Numbered from the stretch's first letter, positions 16,413 to 25,690 are shown. The stretch: DNA of 64,000 nucleotides from JALZKA01 sp963701205 (GCA_963701205.1 OY969575.1:1116001-1180000); one strand, 5' to 3'. The notes: generated by a model from the sequence alone, not told the origin. A program made the numbers and translations.

Positions 16413-17381
16413 CTAGATGTCCCAGCCGAAATCCCGCCCGGTCTGGGCTTCGAGCCGCTCGATATCCGGGCGGAACACGGTGGCCAGGCGCTCGCGCAAG
16501 TCCGGGTCGAGTTCGGGCTTGGGGGCCTCGCCGCTCGTCGGGTCGTGCACGACCCGTTCGACCAGCCAGCGCATGCGCTCAGGCAGCCGGTCGAAGTTGC
16601 GGTCAAGCGCCTTCAGACCCGGCATCCGTACGGCCCTGTCCATCAGCCTGAAGCCTCCGGAGCCCTTGCTGCTGCCCGTCTCCCACTGGCGGCCGAACTG
16701 CTCCGATGTGAAGTCGGCGTCCACGCCGGCGAAATCGAAGACGCGGCGCATCGTTCGGTCGCGTTGGCCGCCCAGCTCCTCCCGCGAGACGATCAGGACC
16801 CGATCCGCGCCGAACTCCGCCAGGTACGGCTCGGCCTGCATCGCGTAGCGCCCGCGCTGAACGTAGGCACAGCCTGGGTCGGCAACCGCGTCGGGCAGCT
16901 CCCGGGTCTCATATCCGCCGCCGACGCTGTGCAGGTAGTGGGAGAGCAGACGGTCGATCGGATGGCGAACCATGTAGATAACCCTTGCTTCGGCGCCGAG
17001 CAGCTCGTGCATCCTGGCCGCGACCCCTGCGAAGCGAGGCAGGTTCGTGTAATGCGGCGACGTCTCACCGCGAACCTTCGCCGCTGCCGGGAAGTGCGAG
17101 CGATACCAATCGGCTCCAAGTTGCCAGTTCAGTTCAGCGACGAAGAAGTTGAGCTCCTTCGGTCGCGACATCGCGATCTCGGGGTGGAGGTTCAGGTAGT
17201 GATGAAGGCTCGTGGTTCCGCATTTGAGTCCCCCGATCACGATCAGGTTGGGTAGCGCCACGCCGCTTCGGGCTCGAATCTTGCGGGTACGCCGCCGCTC
17301 AGCGGCGAAGCGCTCATGGGCGCGAGCGACCATGGCCTCGTCGGCCGGGTCCTGCGCCTGGTTCGGCAGCGGCGCGCTCAA
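16413..17381 (-). CDS. Sulfotransferase domain protein
   Basis: A PAPS-dependent sulfotransferase of up to 322 residues. The 5'-phosphosulfate loop is LIVIGGLKCGTTSLHHYL and the 3'-phosphate-binding segment is VIYMVRHPIDRLLSHYLHS, both standard for the family. TTG 17381 gives the longest product. ATG 17333 (MVARAHERF) is an alternative that would drop 16 residues outside the domain. The acceptor is unknown; related bacterial enzymes sulfate glycans or lipids. It precedes the rpiB-like gene by two bases. An exported sulfatase is encoded 3 kb away at 20301. Confidence 0.88.
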   Translation of the reverse strand: MSAPLPNQAQDPADEAMVARAHERFAAERRRTRKIRARSGVALPNLIVIGGLKCGTTSLHHYLNLHPEIAMSRPKELNFFVAELNWQLGADWYRSHFPAAAKVRGETSPHYTNLPRFAGVAARMHELLGAEARVIYMVRHPIDRLLSHYLHSVGGGYETRELPDAVADPGCAYVQRGRYAMQAEPYLAEFGADRVLIVSREELGGQRDRTMRRVFDFAGVDADFTSEQFGRQWETGSSKGSGGFRLMDRAVRMPGLKALDRNFDRLPERMRWLVERVVHDPTSGEAPKPELDPDLRERLATVFRPDIERLEAQTGRDFGWDI

Positions 17382-17449
17382 CGGGACTCCCGGCAGCCGG
17401 CTCCGCTGCGGTCAGGAGTCGCGTGCGGGGGCAAGCCCCTCAAGGGGAT

Positions 17450-18136
17450 CTAGCCCTTGGCCCCGAGCTTGGCCGCCGCGTCGCGAAAGGTCTTGGCCTC
17501 CGCGGTCGGCTTCTTGCGGCCCTCGAGCTTCTCGCCGTGACGATTGACCCAGATCACAGGAACGTTCATCTTCAGAAGGGGAGCAACGTCGGAGTTGTAC
17601 CCGGACGCGATGTGAACCCAGCCCTTCTTGGCGCCGAGTCGGCGGGCGCACTCCTTGAAGTGGGCTTCGTCAGGCTTGTAGGAGCGCACCTGCTGGGCCG
17701 TGACGACGATGCCCAACTCGGTCCGTAGGTGACGACGCGAGACCCCGAGAAGCTTGTCGTCCACGTTGGCCACGATCCCGACGTCGTAGCGGTTCGCGAG
17801 CCGGTCCATGGCCGCGTTGGACTCGCGGAATGGCTGCCAGTAGGCGACCGAGTCGGGGACGAACTGGGCGCGCGACGGTTCAAGCTCCCAGCCAATCTCG
17901 CCAGCGACCTTGACGGCGGCGCGCCGAAGTACCTCGGCGTAGAGCTCGTACGAACCGCTCATGATCTCGGCCTGGACCTCAATGAAGCGCGCGAGGAAGG
18001 CCGACTCGTCGAGCGACACGCCGTCGCGCTTCGCCTCCTTGCGAAAGGCGTCGGCCAAGCCTTTCTCCCAATCGATCAGGGTGCCGTAGCAGTCTGTGGT
18101 CACCCACTTGATGTCTTTGAACTTGGGAAGCGGCAT
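17450..18136 (-). CDS. HAD-superfamily hydrolase (haloacid dehalogenase type II-like)
   Basis: A 228-residue HAD hydrolase. Motif I is TTDCYGTLIDWEKG (nucleophile aspartate). Motif II falls in GIVANVDDKLL, the lysine of motif III in RSYKPDEAHF, and motif IV in HIASGYNSDVAPL. The cap resembles type II 2-haloacid dehalogenases. Substrate cannot be assigned, because dehalogenases and phosphatases share this pattern. It is separated from the sulfotransferase by 68 bases on the same strand and diverges from sucC. Confidence 0.85.
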   Translation of the reverse strand: MPLPKFKDIKWVTTDCYGTLIDWEKGLADAFRKEAKRDGVSLDESAFLARFIEVQAEIMSGSYELYAEVLRRAAVKVAGEIGWELEPSRAQFVPDSVAYWQPFRESNAAMDRLANRYDVGIVANVDDKLLGVSRRHLRTELGIVVTAQQVRSYKPDEAHFKECARRLGAKKGWVHIASGYNSDVAPLLKMNVPVIWVNRHGEKLEGRKKPTAEAKTFRDAAAKLGAKG

Positions 18137-18211
18137 GGAGCGCGGGGATTATGGCAAGGTCAGGATCCGTTCTTATAGGCTGCCGCCCCGCGCCTTCAGC
18201 GCGCCGCTCGC

Positions 18212-19351
18212 ATGGACCTACTCGAATACCAAGGCAAACAGCTCTTCAGCAAGCACGGCGTTGCAACGCCGTCTGGCATCCATGCCGTGACAGTTGACGA
18301 CGCCGTCGCCGCGGCAAACGAGATCGGATACCCCTGCGTGGTCAAGGCCCAAGTGGCGATTGGCAAACGCGGCAAGGCGGGTGGTATCAAGATCGCGGCC
18401 GACGAGGCCGAGGCGCGCACGCACTGCGAGGCAATCCTGGGAATGGACATCCGTGGGTTCACGGTCCACGACCTGTGGATCGAGAACGCGTCCGACATCG
18501 CAAACGAGTACTACGCGTCGGTAATCCTCGACCGGTCTGAGAAGAAGCTCCTGGCGATGCTCTCGCGAATGGGCGGAATGGACGTTGAGGAGATCGCCGA
18601 GTCGGATCCGGCCGCGATGGTCAAACGTCACATCGAGCCCGGCGCTCCGCTCGACATCGAGATCGCCCGCGAAGTTGCCCACGAGGCCCAGATCGACGAG
18701 GACGTCGTCGATGGCGTCGCCGCGATGCTCGTTCAACTCGGCGAGGTAGCGATCGCGGAGGACGCGACGCTGATCGAGATCAACCCGCTGATCGTCACGG
18801 CCCAGCGCGACGTGGTGGCACTCGACGCCAAGATCACGATCGACGGCAACTCGATGTTCCGGCATGACGAGCTCGCCGGTTTCGTTGACAAGTCGGCGCA
18901 GGACCCGCAGGAGGCGATGGCCAAGGAAAAGGGGCTCACCTACGTGAAGCTCGATGGCAACGTTGGCGTCCTCGGCAATGGCGCCGGCCTTTGCATGTCG
19001 ACCCTGGATGTGGTCGCCCAGGCCGGGGGTGAACCCGCGAACTTCCTCGACGCCGGTGGCGGCTCCAAGGCGGAGGCGATCGTCGATGCGCTTGAGGTAA
19101 TCACGTCCGATTCCAAGGTCACGGCCGTGCTGTTCAACATCTTTGGCGGCATCACGCGCTGCGATGAGGTCGCAAAGGGGATTATCGAGGCGACGCGCCA
19201 AATCGGGCTCACACTGCCGCTGGTCGTGCGGCTCGACGGCACCAACTCCGAGGAGGGCCTGGCGTTGCTTGCCGAAGCCGGGCTCGACAACCTCCACAAC
19301 GAGAAGACGATGCTGGGCGCTGCCGCCCGCGTCGTGGAGCTTGCGGGCTGA
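18212..19351 (+). CDS. sucC: Succinate-CoA ligase subunit beta
   Basis: A 379-residue beta subunit of succinyl-CoA synthetase (TCA cycle; succinyl-CoA + NDP + Pi to succinate + NTP). The N-terminal MDLLEYQGKQLFSKHG is the family hallmark, followed by the ATP-grasp domain (VVKAQVAIGKRGKAGG; EINPLIVT) and the CoA-ligase domain with FNIFGGITRCDEVAKG. The TGA shares its A with the ATG of sucD (TGATG), giving tight coupling and equal subunit supply. Confidence 0.97.
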   Translation: MDLLEYQGKQLFSKHGVATPSGIHAVTVDDAVAAANEIGYPCVVKAQVAIGKRGKAGGIKIAADEAEARTHCEAILGMDIRGFTVHDLWIENASDIANEYYASVILDRSEKKLLAMLSRMGGMDVEEIAESDPAAMVKRHIEPGAPLDIEIAREVAHEAQIDEDVVDGVAAMLVQLGEVAIAEDATLIEINPLIVTAQRDVVALDAKITIDGNSMFRHDELAGFVDKSAQDPQEAMAKEKGLTYVKLDGNVGVLGNGAGLCMSTLDVVAQAGGEPANFLDAGGGSKAEAIVDALEVITSDSKVTAVLFNIFGGITRCDEVAKGIIEATRQIGLTLPLVVRLDGTNSEEGLALLAEAGLDNLHNEKTMLGAAARVVELAG

Positions 19352-20229
19352 TGGCGATCATTGTTGACAACGAGACGAAGCTGGTGGTCAGCGGACTGAC
19401 CGGCCGCGAGGGAACCTTTCACGGACTTCGCAACCGCGATTACGGGACCGACCTCGTTGCCGGGGTGACCCCGGGCAAGGGCGGCCAGGATGTTGACGGC
19501 GTGCCCGTCTATGACACGATCGCCGAGTCCGTGTCCGAGGCCGGCGCCAACACGTCGATGGTGTTCGTCCCCGCGCGCTTCGCCGCGGCGGCGATCGACG
19601 AGGCAATCGATTCGGGCGTCCACACGGTGATCGCGATCACCGAGGGGATCCCCGTTCACGACATGTTGAAGACCTACTGGAAGGCGCGCGATGCGGGCGT
19701 TCGCCTGATTGGACCGAACTGCCCCGGCGTCCTCTCGCCCGGCAAGGCCAACGTGGGCATCATCCCCGCTCAGTTCTTCGATCCGGGCCCGATCGGGGTG
19801 GTCTCCAAGTCGGGGACGCTGACCTACCAGATCGGCAACGAGCTAAAGCAGGCGGGAGCCGGAAACTCGTCGATTGTCGGGATCGGCGGCGACCCGATCG
19901 TCGGCTCGGACTTCATCGACGTACTGACCCTTTTCGAGGCGGACCCGGAGACGGAGATGATCGTGATGGTTGGCGAGATCGGCGGCGACGCCGAGGAGCG
20001 CGCAGCCGAGTTCATCGCCGAAAACGTGACCAAGCCCGTCGTTGGGTATATCGCCGGATTCACGGCGCCGCCCGGCAAGCAGATGGGGCACGCGGGCGCG
20101 ATCATCTCGGGCTCCTCGGGTACGGCCCAGGCAAAGAAGGACGCGCTCGAGGCCAAGGGCGTTCGCGTCGGTACGTCACCGACTGAGGCGGCGGAGATCG
20201 CCGTCGAGATCCTCCGCGCAGCCTCGTAG
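19351..20229 (+). CDS. sucD: Succinate-CoA ligase subunit alpha
   Basis: A 292-residue alpha subunit. The CoA-binding Rossmann motif is VVSGLTGREGTFH. The phosphorylated histidine is in GYIAGFTAPPGKQMGHAGAI (GHAGA). SKSGTLTYQI is another conserved stretch. It forms the heterodimer or heterotetramer with SucC, encoded immediately upstream. Confidence 0.97.
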   Translation: MAIIVDNETKLVVSGLTGREGTFHGLRNRDYGTDLVAGVTPGKGGQDVDGVPVYDTIAESVSEAGANTSMVFVPARFAAAAIDEAIDSGVHTVIAITEGIPVHDMLKTYWKARDAGVRLIGPNCPGVLSPGKANVGIIPAQFFDPGPIGVVSKSGTLTYQIGNELKQAGAGNSSIVGIGGDPIVGSDFIDVLTLFEADPETEMIVMVGEIGGDAEERAAEFIAENVTKPVVGYIAGFTAPPGKQMGHAGAIISGSSGTAQAKKDALEAKGVRVGTSPTEAAEIAVEILRAAS

Positions 20230-20300
20230 CCCGGCCGTCGGTGATCTCAAACCCGCGCGTGGGATTTGTCAAGCTGTCAAATGTGACTGGCAGGAGACGA

Positions 20301-22067
20301 ATGGTCGGTGCCGCGCTTGTGGTGGCGCTTAGCGCGAGTGCTGCGGCGGCGGTCCCGGATGACAACGCTGCGCGGGCGGCGCCGCCGACACCGCCGAACG
20401 TGATCGTCATCCAGACCGACGATCAAACGCTCGACACGATGCCGGCGATGGCGCAGACAAACGCGCTGATTGGCGATGCGGGCGCCACCTTCACTCGCAA
20501 CGTCACGAACTTTCCGCTCTGCTGCCCGTCGCGTGCGACCCAACTCACGGGCCAGTACGCACACAATCACGGCGTCGAGGCCAACGGACCCCCCCGTGGC
20601 GGCTACCAGGCCTTCGCCCGCCGCAACAACCTCGCGACCTGGCTTGAGCGGGCGGGCTACCGCGTTGGCCATGTCGGGAAGTTCCTGAATGGCTACGGCG
20701 CAAGCGAGGACCGGCCAAGTACTCCCTATGACGACGTCCACGAAGTGCCGCCCGGGTGGACCGACTGGCGGACCACATCGAACCGGGCACGGTTCGGCTA
20801 CTACGGCTACTACGTGAACGAGTGGTCGGTAAGCGAGGGTGACCGCCTGGGTGAGGTCATCCGGCACGGTCGGGAGGAAGAGGATTATCGCTCCGACGTG
20901 ACGACGGGTTACGCATTGGAGATGCTCTCCGCCTACCTCGAAGGCGACAGCCCGTTCTACCTCCAGGTTGATTACCTCGCGCCGCACGTTGGTGGAACCG
21001 GCGATGGCAACCCCCAACCGCCATACGATTGCGGCCGCGCCCCGCGCCCCGCGCCCCGGCACGCCGACAGCTTCAACGGCGCCCCGCTTGTTCCAGCGAG
21101 CGACCCCTCCTTCAACGAGGCCGCCATCGGCGACAAGCGGCCGTCGATCCGCCGCCTGTCCAGGCTGAACAAGGCCGCGGTTGCAAAGCTCACCAAGCGC
21201 TACGAGTGCCAGCTTGAATCCCTGCTCGCGGTTGATGAAGGGGTGGCTCAAATCGTGGACATGCTGCAGGAAGTCGAAGGCGCGCTTGACAACACCTACG
21301 TCTTTTTCATGTCCGACAACGGGTTCTTCTACGGTGAGCACCGCCTTCTGACCGGTAAGAGCCTGTCCTTTGAGCCCGCCATCCGCGTCCCCCTCCTGGC
21401 TCGCGGTCCGGGGATCGAGTCCGGGATCGAGATCGACGAGCTGACCTCAAACGCCGACTTTGCCGCCACGGTCCTCGACCTGACCGGCGCGCGGGCCAAG
21501 CGGACGGTGGTGGACGGCCAATCGCTGCTGCCCGCCATTCGCCACCCGGAGCGCAAGACGGGCCGGGAGATCCTGATCGAAGGCGGCGACCACGTTGGGA
21601 TTCTCACCGATCGCTACAAGCTGTCCCGGTTTCCAAGGCAGCGTGGTTTTCGTGAGCTCTACGACCTGCGCTCAGATCCCCATGAGCTGCGAAATCTCGC
21701 CAACCGGCGCGCCTACAGGAAGGTGCTGGACCGTCTGTCGACGCGGCTGAACATGCTGCGCAATTGCGCCGGCAGAAGTTGCAGGAGGATCCCGGAGCTG
21801 CGGCAACCATCGAAGCTCGACGGACGGAGGGGCCGCTGCGTCGATCGCCGACTGGTTATCGCGGTCAAGGGCGCCGACGCGCGTGGCGTCGAGTTGGTCA
21901 AGATCGCGGTTCGTGGAGTGACCGCCAATCGGGATCGGCGCTTTCCGTTCGTTGCCAGGATCGGGCGCGACGAACTGGGCTCCGGGCGACGCGTCAGGGT
22001 GATCACCACGATCGATCTGATCGACGGGCGGCAGATCGTCCGGCGCACGAAGTTCAAGCTCTGCTGA
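20301..22067 (+). CDS. Exported arylsulfatase-family enzyme
   Basis: A 588-residue sulfatase. The formylglycine signature is C74-C75-P-S-R in FPLCCPSRATQLTGQYAHNH, and the calcium site is in IQTDDQTLDTM. A hydrophobic signal peptide directly follows the start. ATG 20301 is chosen because AGGAGA lies at 20292-20297. If translation began at GTG 20283 or 20241, those bases would encode Arg by the rare AGG-AGA codons and give the signal a basic RRR n-region, so the upstream starts remain possible. The C-terminal roughly 100 residues form a basic beta-rich domain ending in cysteine. Activation needs a formylglycine-generating enzyme, which is not in this window. Confidence 0.88.
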   Translation: MVGAALVVALSASAAAAVPDDNAARAAPPTPPNVIVIQTDDQTLDTMPAMAQTNALIGDAGATFTRNVTNFPLCCPSRATQLTGQYAHNHGVEANGPPRGGYQAFARRNNLATWLERAGYRVGHVGKFLNGYGASEDRPSTPYDDVHEVPPGWTDWRTTSNRARFGYYGYYVNEWSVSEGDRLGEVIRHGREEEDYRSDVTTGYALEMLSAYLEGDSPFYLQVDYLAPHVGGTGDGNPQPPYDCGRAPRPAPRHADSFNGAPLVPASDPSFNEAAIGDKRPSIRRLSRLNKAAVAKLTKRYECQLESLLAVDEGVAQIVDMLQEVEGALDNTYVFFMSDNGFFYGEHRLLTGKSLSFEPAIRVPLLARGPGIESGIEIDELTSNADFAATVLDLTGARAKRTVVDGQSLLPAIRHPERKTGREILIEGGDHVGILTDRYKLSRFPRQRGFRELYDLRSDPHELRNLANRRAYRKVLDRLSTRLNMLRNCAGRSCRRIPELRQPSKLDGRRGRCVDRRLVIAVKGADARGVELVKIAVRGVTANRDRRFPFVARIGRDELGSGRRVRVITTIDLIDGRQIVRRTKFKLC

Positions 22068-22101
22068 GGCTGGCGCTTCCCTTCCTATACTCGGCCGCCC
22101 G

Positions 22102-23196
22102 ATGACCGCCGAGACGATCAGCTTCGCGCGCGGCGCTCCCAGCGCCGACATTCTGCCCGCCGCCGCGGTCCGCGAAGCGGCTGCCCAGGCGCTTGAATCC
22201 GACTGGCAGCGCGCCCTCTCCTACGGCACCGGGGTGGGTCACCCGGGCCTGGGCGCCTGGATCGCCGATCTGCACGGGCTGGACCCTGCCCAGGTGATGG
22301 TGACCAACGGCTCGATGGAGGCCGCGGCGATCCTCTTTCAGCACACCCTTGAGCCCGGCGACCGAGTGATTGTCGAGCAGCCCTCCTACGACCGCACCCT
22401 GCTTTTGCTCGGGCGCGCGGGCGTCGAGCTGGTTGGCGTGCCGCTTGAGGCGGACGGCCTGGACATGGACGCGTTCGAGGCGGCGCTTGCCGCCGGCCCA
22501 GTCAAGCTCGCCCATGTCATCCCCAACTTCCACAATCCAGCCGGCTGCACCCTCTCCGGCCCCAAGCGCCAGCGCCTGGTGGACCTGGCGGCCGAGCACA
22601 GCTTCACGATCTTCGAGGACGATCCCTACCGGCTTGTGCGATTCGGCGGTGATGAGCTGCCAACGATGCTCTCGCTCGATCAGGCTGGCCGGGTGATTCA
22701 CGCCTCGTCCTTTTCCAAGACCGTCAGTCCGGGCGTGCGCGTCGGCTACTTGGCGGGCACGGCGGAGGAGGTCGGGCGCCTGGCCAAGCGCGCCGGCGAG
22801 ACCTACATCTCGCCCAACATGCTCGCCGAGTCGATCGTCTGCGCGCTCTGCGAGTCGGGCGGCCTGGAGCGCAACATCGAGTTCGTCAACGGCGCCCTGC
22901 GCGACCGACGCGACGCGCTTGTGGCCGCCCTTGGAGAGCACCTGCCAGAGGCGCAGTTCGTCGTGCCTGAGGGCGGCTACTTCCTTTGGCTGACGCTCGC
23001 CGCCGGCGTTAATTCGGCGGCGCTCCTGGCGGCGGCGGCGAAGGAGGGAGTCAGCTTTGTTGCGGGCCCGGACTTCCTGCTCGAAGGCGGCACCAACGCC
23101 CTGCGACTCTCGTTCGCAAGCGTTCCGGCCGAGCAGGTTGCCGAAGGCGTGGAACGAATTGCCCGGGCGCTCGCCGGGCTTCGGGCAAGCCGCTAG
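22102..23196 (+). CDS. PLP-dependent aminotransferase (2-aminoadipate aminotransferase/MocR-like fold type I)
   Basis: A 364-residue fold-type I aminotransferase without the GntR domain of MocR regulators. It has the substrate-loop RGAPSADILP, the cofactor contact VTNGSMEAAAILF, NFHNPAGCT, the PLP-binding lysine in SSFSKTVSPGVRVGY and the carboxylate-binding arginine near ALRLSFA. The pattern matches LysN/2-aminoadipate and aromatic or branched-chain aminotransferases. Substrate specificity cannot be resolved. It starts 35 bases after the sulfatase. Confidence 0.88.
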   Translation: MTAETISFARGAPSADILPAAAVREAAAQALESDWQRALSYGTGVGHPGLGAWIADLHGLDPAQVMVTNGSMEAAAILFQHTLEPGDRVIVEQPSYDRTLLLLGRAGVELVGVPLEADGLDMDAFEAALAAGPVKLAHVIPNFHNPAGCTLSGPKRQRLVDLAAEHSFTIFEDDPYRLVRFGGDELPTMLSLDQAGRVIHASSFSKTVSPGVRVGYLAGTAEEVGRLAKRAGETYISPNMLAESIVCALCESGGLERNIEFVNGALRDRRDALVAALGEHLPEAQFVVPEGGYFLWLTLAAGVNSAALLAAAAKEGVSFVAGPDFLLEGGTNALRLSFASVPAEQVAEGVERIARALAGLRASR

Positions 23197-23253
23197 CCTG
23201 CACGGTGCAGCGACTCGAAGCGGCGGCGCTGGAATTTCAAACTGGAGGCAACG

Positions 23254-24048
23254 ATGAGTAAGGGACGCGTCTTTGCGGTTGGAGTGGTTGCGATCTTGGC
23301 CTGCAGCGCGATCGCCGTGGCGGCTCCGAAGAACGGGGGCTTTGAGGCCGGCGCCTTCAAGAATTGGAAGACGCAGGGCGGGTCCGAAAACGGACGCTGG
23401 TTCGTCTACGAGCGTGGCGATCGACCCAGCGACCTGCTGTCAGTGCCACCGCGCGGCGGCATGGTCGATGAAGACGGAACGCTCCCGAAACCGCCTCAGG
23501 GCAAACACGCCGCAGTTGTGGTCCAAAATGGGCCCGGCAGTCGTCTACTTCATCGCAACCTGAGGCTCAAGGAGAACCGGACTATCAGCCTGAGCATGAA
23601 GATTTTTTACAAGAACTTCGCCGAGAGTTTCGAGACGCCGAGGACTCTTGATCACACCTCCGAACCCAACCAGCAGTTTCGGGTCGACATCCTGAAGCCG
23701 GGCTCACCGATCGACACGATGAAGCGCGGCAGGATTCTTGCGACGGTGTTTCGCACCAAGGTCGGGGACAAACTGAGGCACCCCAAATGGTTCGAAGTCA
23801 GTCAGAACCTGACGAAGTTTGCCGGCCAGACGGTGATCCTGCGCCTCGTCGAGGTTGACAACCAGTTCTTCTTCTATACGGGCGTGGACGATGTCAAGTT
23901 GACGCAGCGATCCCGTCCAGGTGCTGATCAAGGAAGTGAGCCTTGCCGATGCCGGGCCCCGAGCGACCACAAGCGCAGCGCTGCGGGCCGATCGCGGGCT
24001 TCCGCCCCCGACCCCGGCTCGACATACGGGTCAGCTCAGCGGCCGTAG
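23254..24048 (+). CDS. Secreted protein of unknown function
   Basis: A 264-residue exported protein preceded by a good ribosome-binding site (GGAGG about 7 bases upstream). The signal peptide is MSKGRVFAVGVVAILACSAI ending AVAA. The mature N terminus (NGGFEAGAFKNWKT) and the later FAGQTVILRLVEVDNQFFFY resemble jelly-roll carbohydrate-binding domains, where one face begins with NGDFE and ends with GVDDV. This is a fold guess. The last 48 residues are basic, repetitive and probably disordered. The gene overlaps the convergent dtxR-like gene by 13 bases. Confidence 0.7.
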   Translation: MSKGRVFAVGVVAILACSAIAVAAPKNGGFEAGAFKNWKTQGGSENGRWFVYERGDRPSDLLSVPPRGGMVDEDGTLPKPPQGKHAAVVVQNGPGSRLLHRNLRLKENRTISLSMKIFYKNFAESFETPRTLDHTSEPNQQFRVDILKPGSPIDTMKRGRILATVFRTKVGDKLRHPKWFEVSQNLTKFAGQTVILRLVEVDNQFFFYTGVDDVKLTQRSRPGADQGSEPCRCRAPSDHKRSAAGRSRASAPDPGSTYGSAQRP

Positions 24049-24749
24049 CGGTCGCTGGAGAGAACGAGCTGTTCGGGCAGTGGCGCCCGCGGCTCGGGTG
24101 CCGGATCCGCGCGGACGCTGACGGTCTCCGCGACGCTGCGCGAGACGGCGTGCTCGCCGTCGGCTGAGCGAACCACGATCTCGTCTTCGCCGGAGGCCCC
24201 AAGTGTGCCCTCCAAGCCGGGGCGCAGCCCAGTCTTCTTCAGGTAGTGCAGAAGCTCCTCTGCCTCGTTCTCAAAACGCAGGATGGTGACTTCAGCTCCC
24301 TCGGCCACGTCCGCCAGGAGGACTCCCTGCTCGCGGATGCCCTCGACGATCGGATGCCCGTGGGGGCACGTTGTTGCGTCCCCGATCGCGGCAAGCATCC
24401 GCTCCTCGAGAACCGGCGACATCGCGTGCTCCATCCGCTCGGCCTCCTCGTGCACTTCGTCCCAAGGGATGCCGAGAACGTCGGTCAAGAACCGCTCGAT
24501 CAGGCGGTGGCGGCGAACGATCGCGGTTGCGTGCTCGCGCCCGTGGTCTGTGAAGTTGAGGGCCTTGTCGTCGCCCCTGGTGACGTAGCCGTCACGCTCG
24601 AGACGTCCGATCATCTCGTGCACCGTTGGCGGCGAGAGCTGCATGGCCCGAGCGACGTTTGCCCCGGTCATCGGCAGGCCCGCCTCCTCAAGCCAGAAGA
24701 TGATCTGGAGGTACTCCTCCTCGGCTACCGTTGCGTGATCGTGCGACAT
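24036..24749 (-). CDS. DtxR/MntR-family metal-dependent repressor
   Basis: A 237-residue regulator from ATG 24749. The N-terminal winged helix (EEEYLQIIFWLEE, then NVARAMQLSPPTVHEMIGRL) is followed by the metal-binding dimerisation domain with EEAERMEHAMSP and the diagnostic CPHGHP. A C-terminal SH3/FeoA-like domain comes next. It represses iron or manganese uptake genes when metal is bound. The iron-versus-manganese choice cannot be settled here. No metal transporter gene is adjacent. It is the second gene after the HAD hydrolase on this strand. Confidence 0.92.
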   Translation of the reverse strand: MSHDHATVAEEEYLQIIFWLEEAGLPMTGANVARAMQLSPPTVHEMIGRLERDGYVTRGDDKALNFTDHGREHATAIVRRHRLIERFLTDVLGIPWDEVHEEAERMEHAMSPVLEERMLAAIGDATTCPHGHPIVEGIREQGVLLADVAEGAEVTILRFENEAEELLHYLKKTGLRPGLEGTLGASGEDEIVVRSADGEHAVSRSVAETVSVRADPAPEPRAPLPEQLVLSSDRYGR

Positions 24750-24818
24750 CGCTTTCGATCCTAGTGCCCTCGGTGCGATCGTGGCCAAATCAGGGTGAGG
24801 CCACCTTGCGCCAGCGCG

Positions 24819-25631
24819 CTACGGCTCCATCAGGCTCGTGACCACGGCCTCGTAGAACCCGTCGCCCATCGCGCCCTCGGTCACCCGGGCATTGGCAAAG
24901 CGGCCGAGGGCGGATCTGACACCCGCGTCGTGCTCGGCGCCGTTGGCGACGCAGAAGAATTGCCCGACGACGCTCGCGGTCTCGACGTCCTCGATGGAAT
25001 CACCGACCGCGATGCACTCGGCGGGGCCGTAGCCCTTGGCCCGCATGTGAAACTCCACGCCCTTCGCCTTGCTGGCGCCCCCCGGGACGAGGTGGTAGGC
25101 GTGGACCTTGCCCTCCACGGCCTCCATTCGGCGCCCGATCGCTCCGTTGTCAAGGAAGCGGAGCCCGTCGTGCCCGTTCTGGCGAAGCAGGTAGTTGGCC
25201 GCCTCCGCGTCAACCTTGCCGCGCATGAGCAGCGAGAGCTCGCGTCCCTCGTGCCAAGGCGCGTGCCACTCGAGCCTGGGGGCGAACTCGGCGAAGAGCA
25301 ACTGGGGAATCCCGGCGGTGTGCATCCGCTCGACCGGGGTTCCGCTCTCGTCGGGCTGCCACTCGCCGGTCAGGTAGGTGCGCTCGCCGTCGATTGCGAC
25401 TGCGCATCCCGACTCGTAGATGTAGGACGTCTGGCCCATCAGCCGCGAATCGGAGATTGCCTGCGCCTCCCGGCGGCCGGTCATGATCACGACCTCGACG
25501 CCGGCGCGGTGGCAGGCCTCGAGCGCCCGAGCCTGGCGCATGCTGAACTCGCCGCTCGGGCCACGGAACAGGCTCGCCATCGGACCGAGCAGGGTTCCGT
25601 CCAGGTCGGTATAGACGCAGCGCAAAGGCAT
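24819..25631 (-). CDS. HAD-superfamily IIB phosphatase
   Basis: A 270-residue Cof/sucrose-phosphatase-like HAD enzyme starting at ATG 25631. Motif I is YTDLDGTLLG, motif II VIMTGRR, the motif III lysine is in GGASKAKGVEFH, and motif IV is AVGDSIEDVETAS. A C2-type cap lies between motifs II and III. These enzymes dephosphorylate small sugar phosphates or phosphoglycerate sugars; the substrate is unknown. It diverges from folP across 59 bases. Confidence 0.87.
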   Translation of the reverse strand: MPLRCVYTDLDGTLLGPMASLFRGPSGEFSMRQARALEACHRAGVEVVIMTGRREAQAISDSRLMGQTSYIYESGCAVAIDGERTYLTGEWQPDESGTPVERMHTAGIPQLLFAEFAPRLEWHAPWHEGRELSLLMRGKVDAEAANYLLRQNGHDGLRFLDNGAIGRRMEAVEGKVHAYHLVPGGASKAKGVEFHMRAKGYGPAECIAVGDSIEDVETASVVGQFFCVANGAEHDAGVRSALGRFANARVTEGAMGDGFYEAVVTSLMEP

Positions 25632-25690
25632 TGCCCGCAAACTAGGGCATCGGCCCAGGAGGAGGTCGGGCCGGGGGATAGGTTTGGACG

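Noticed and set aside
18218..19297. 359-codon frame antisense to sucC
   Set aside because: A shadow frame created by codon bias of sucC.
23880..24048. Possible frameshift at the C-terminus of the secreted protein (another frame reads DPVQVLIKEVSLADAG)
   Set aside because: No family alignment supports either tail, so no break can be claimed.
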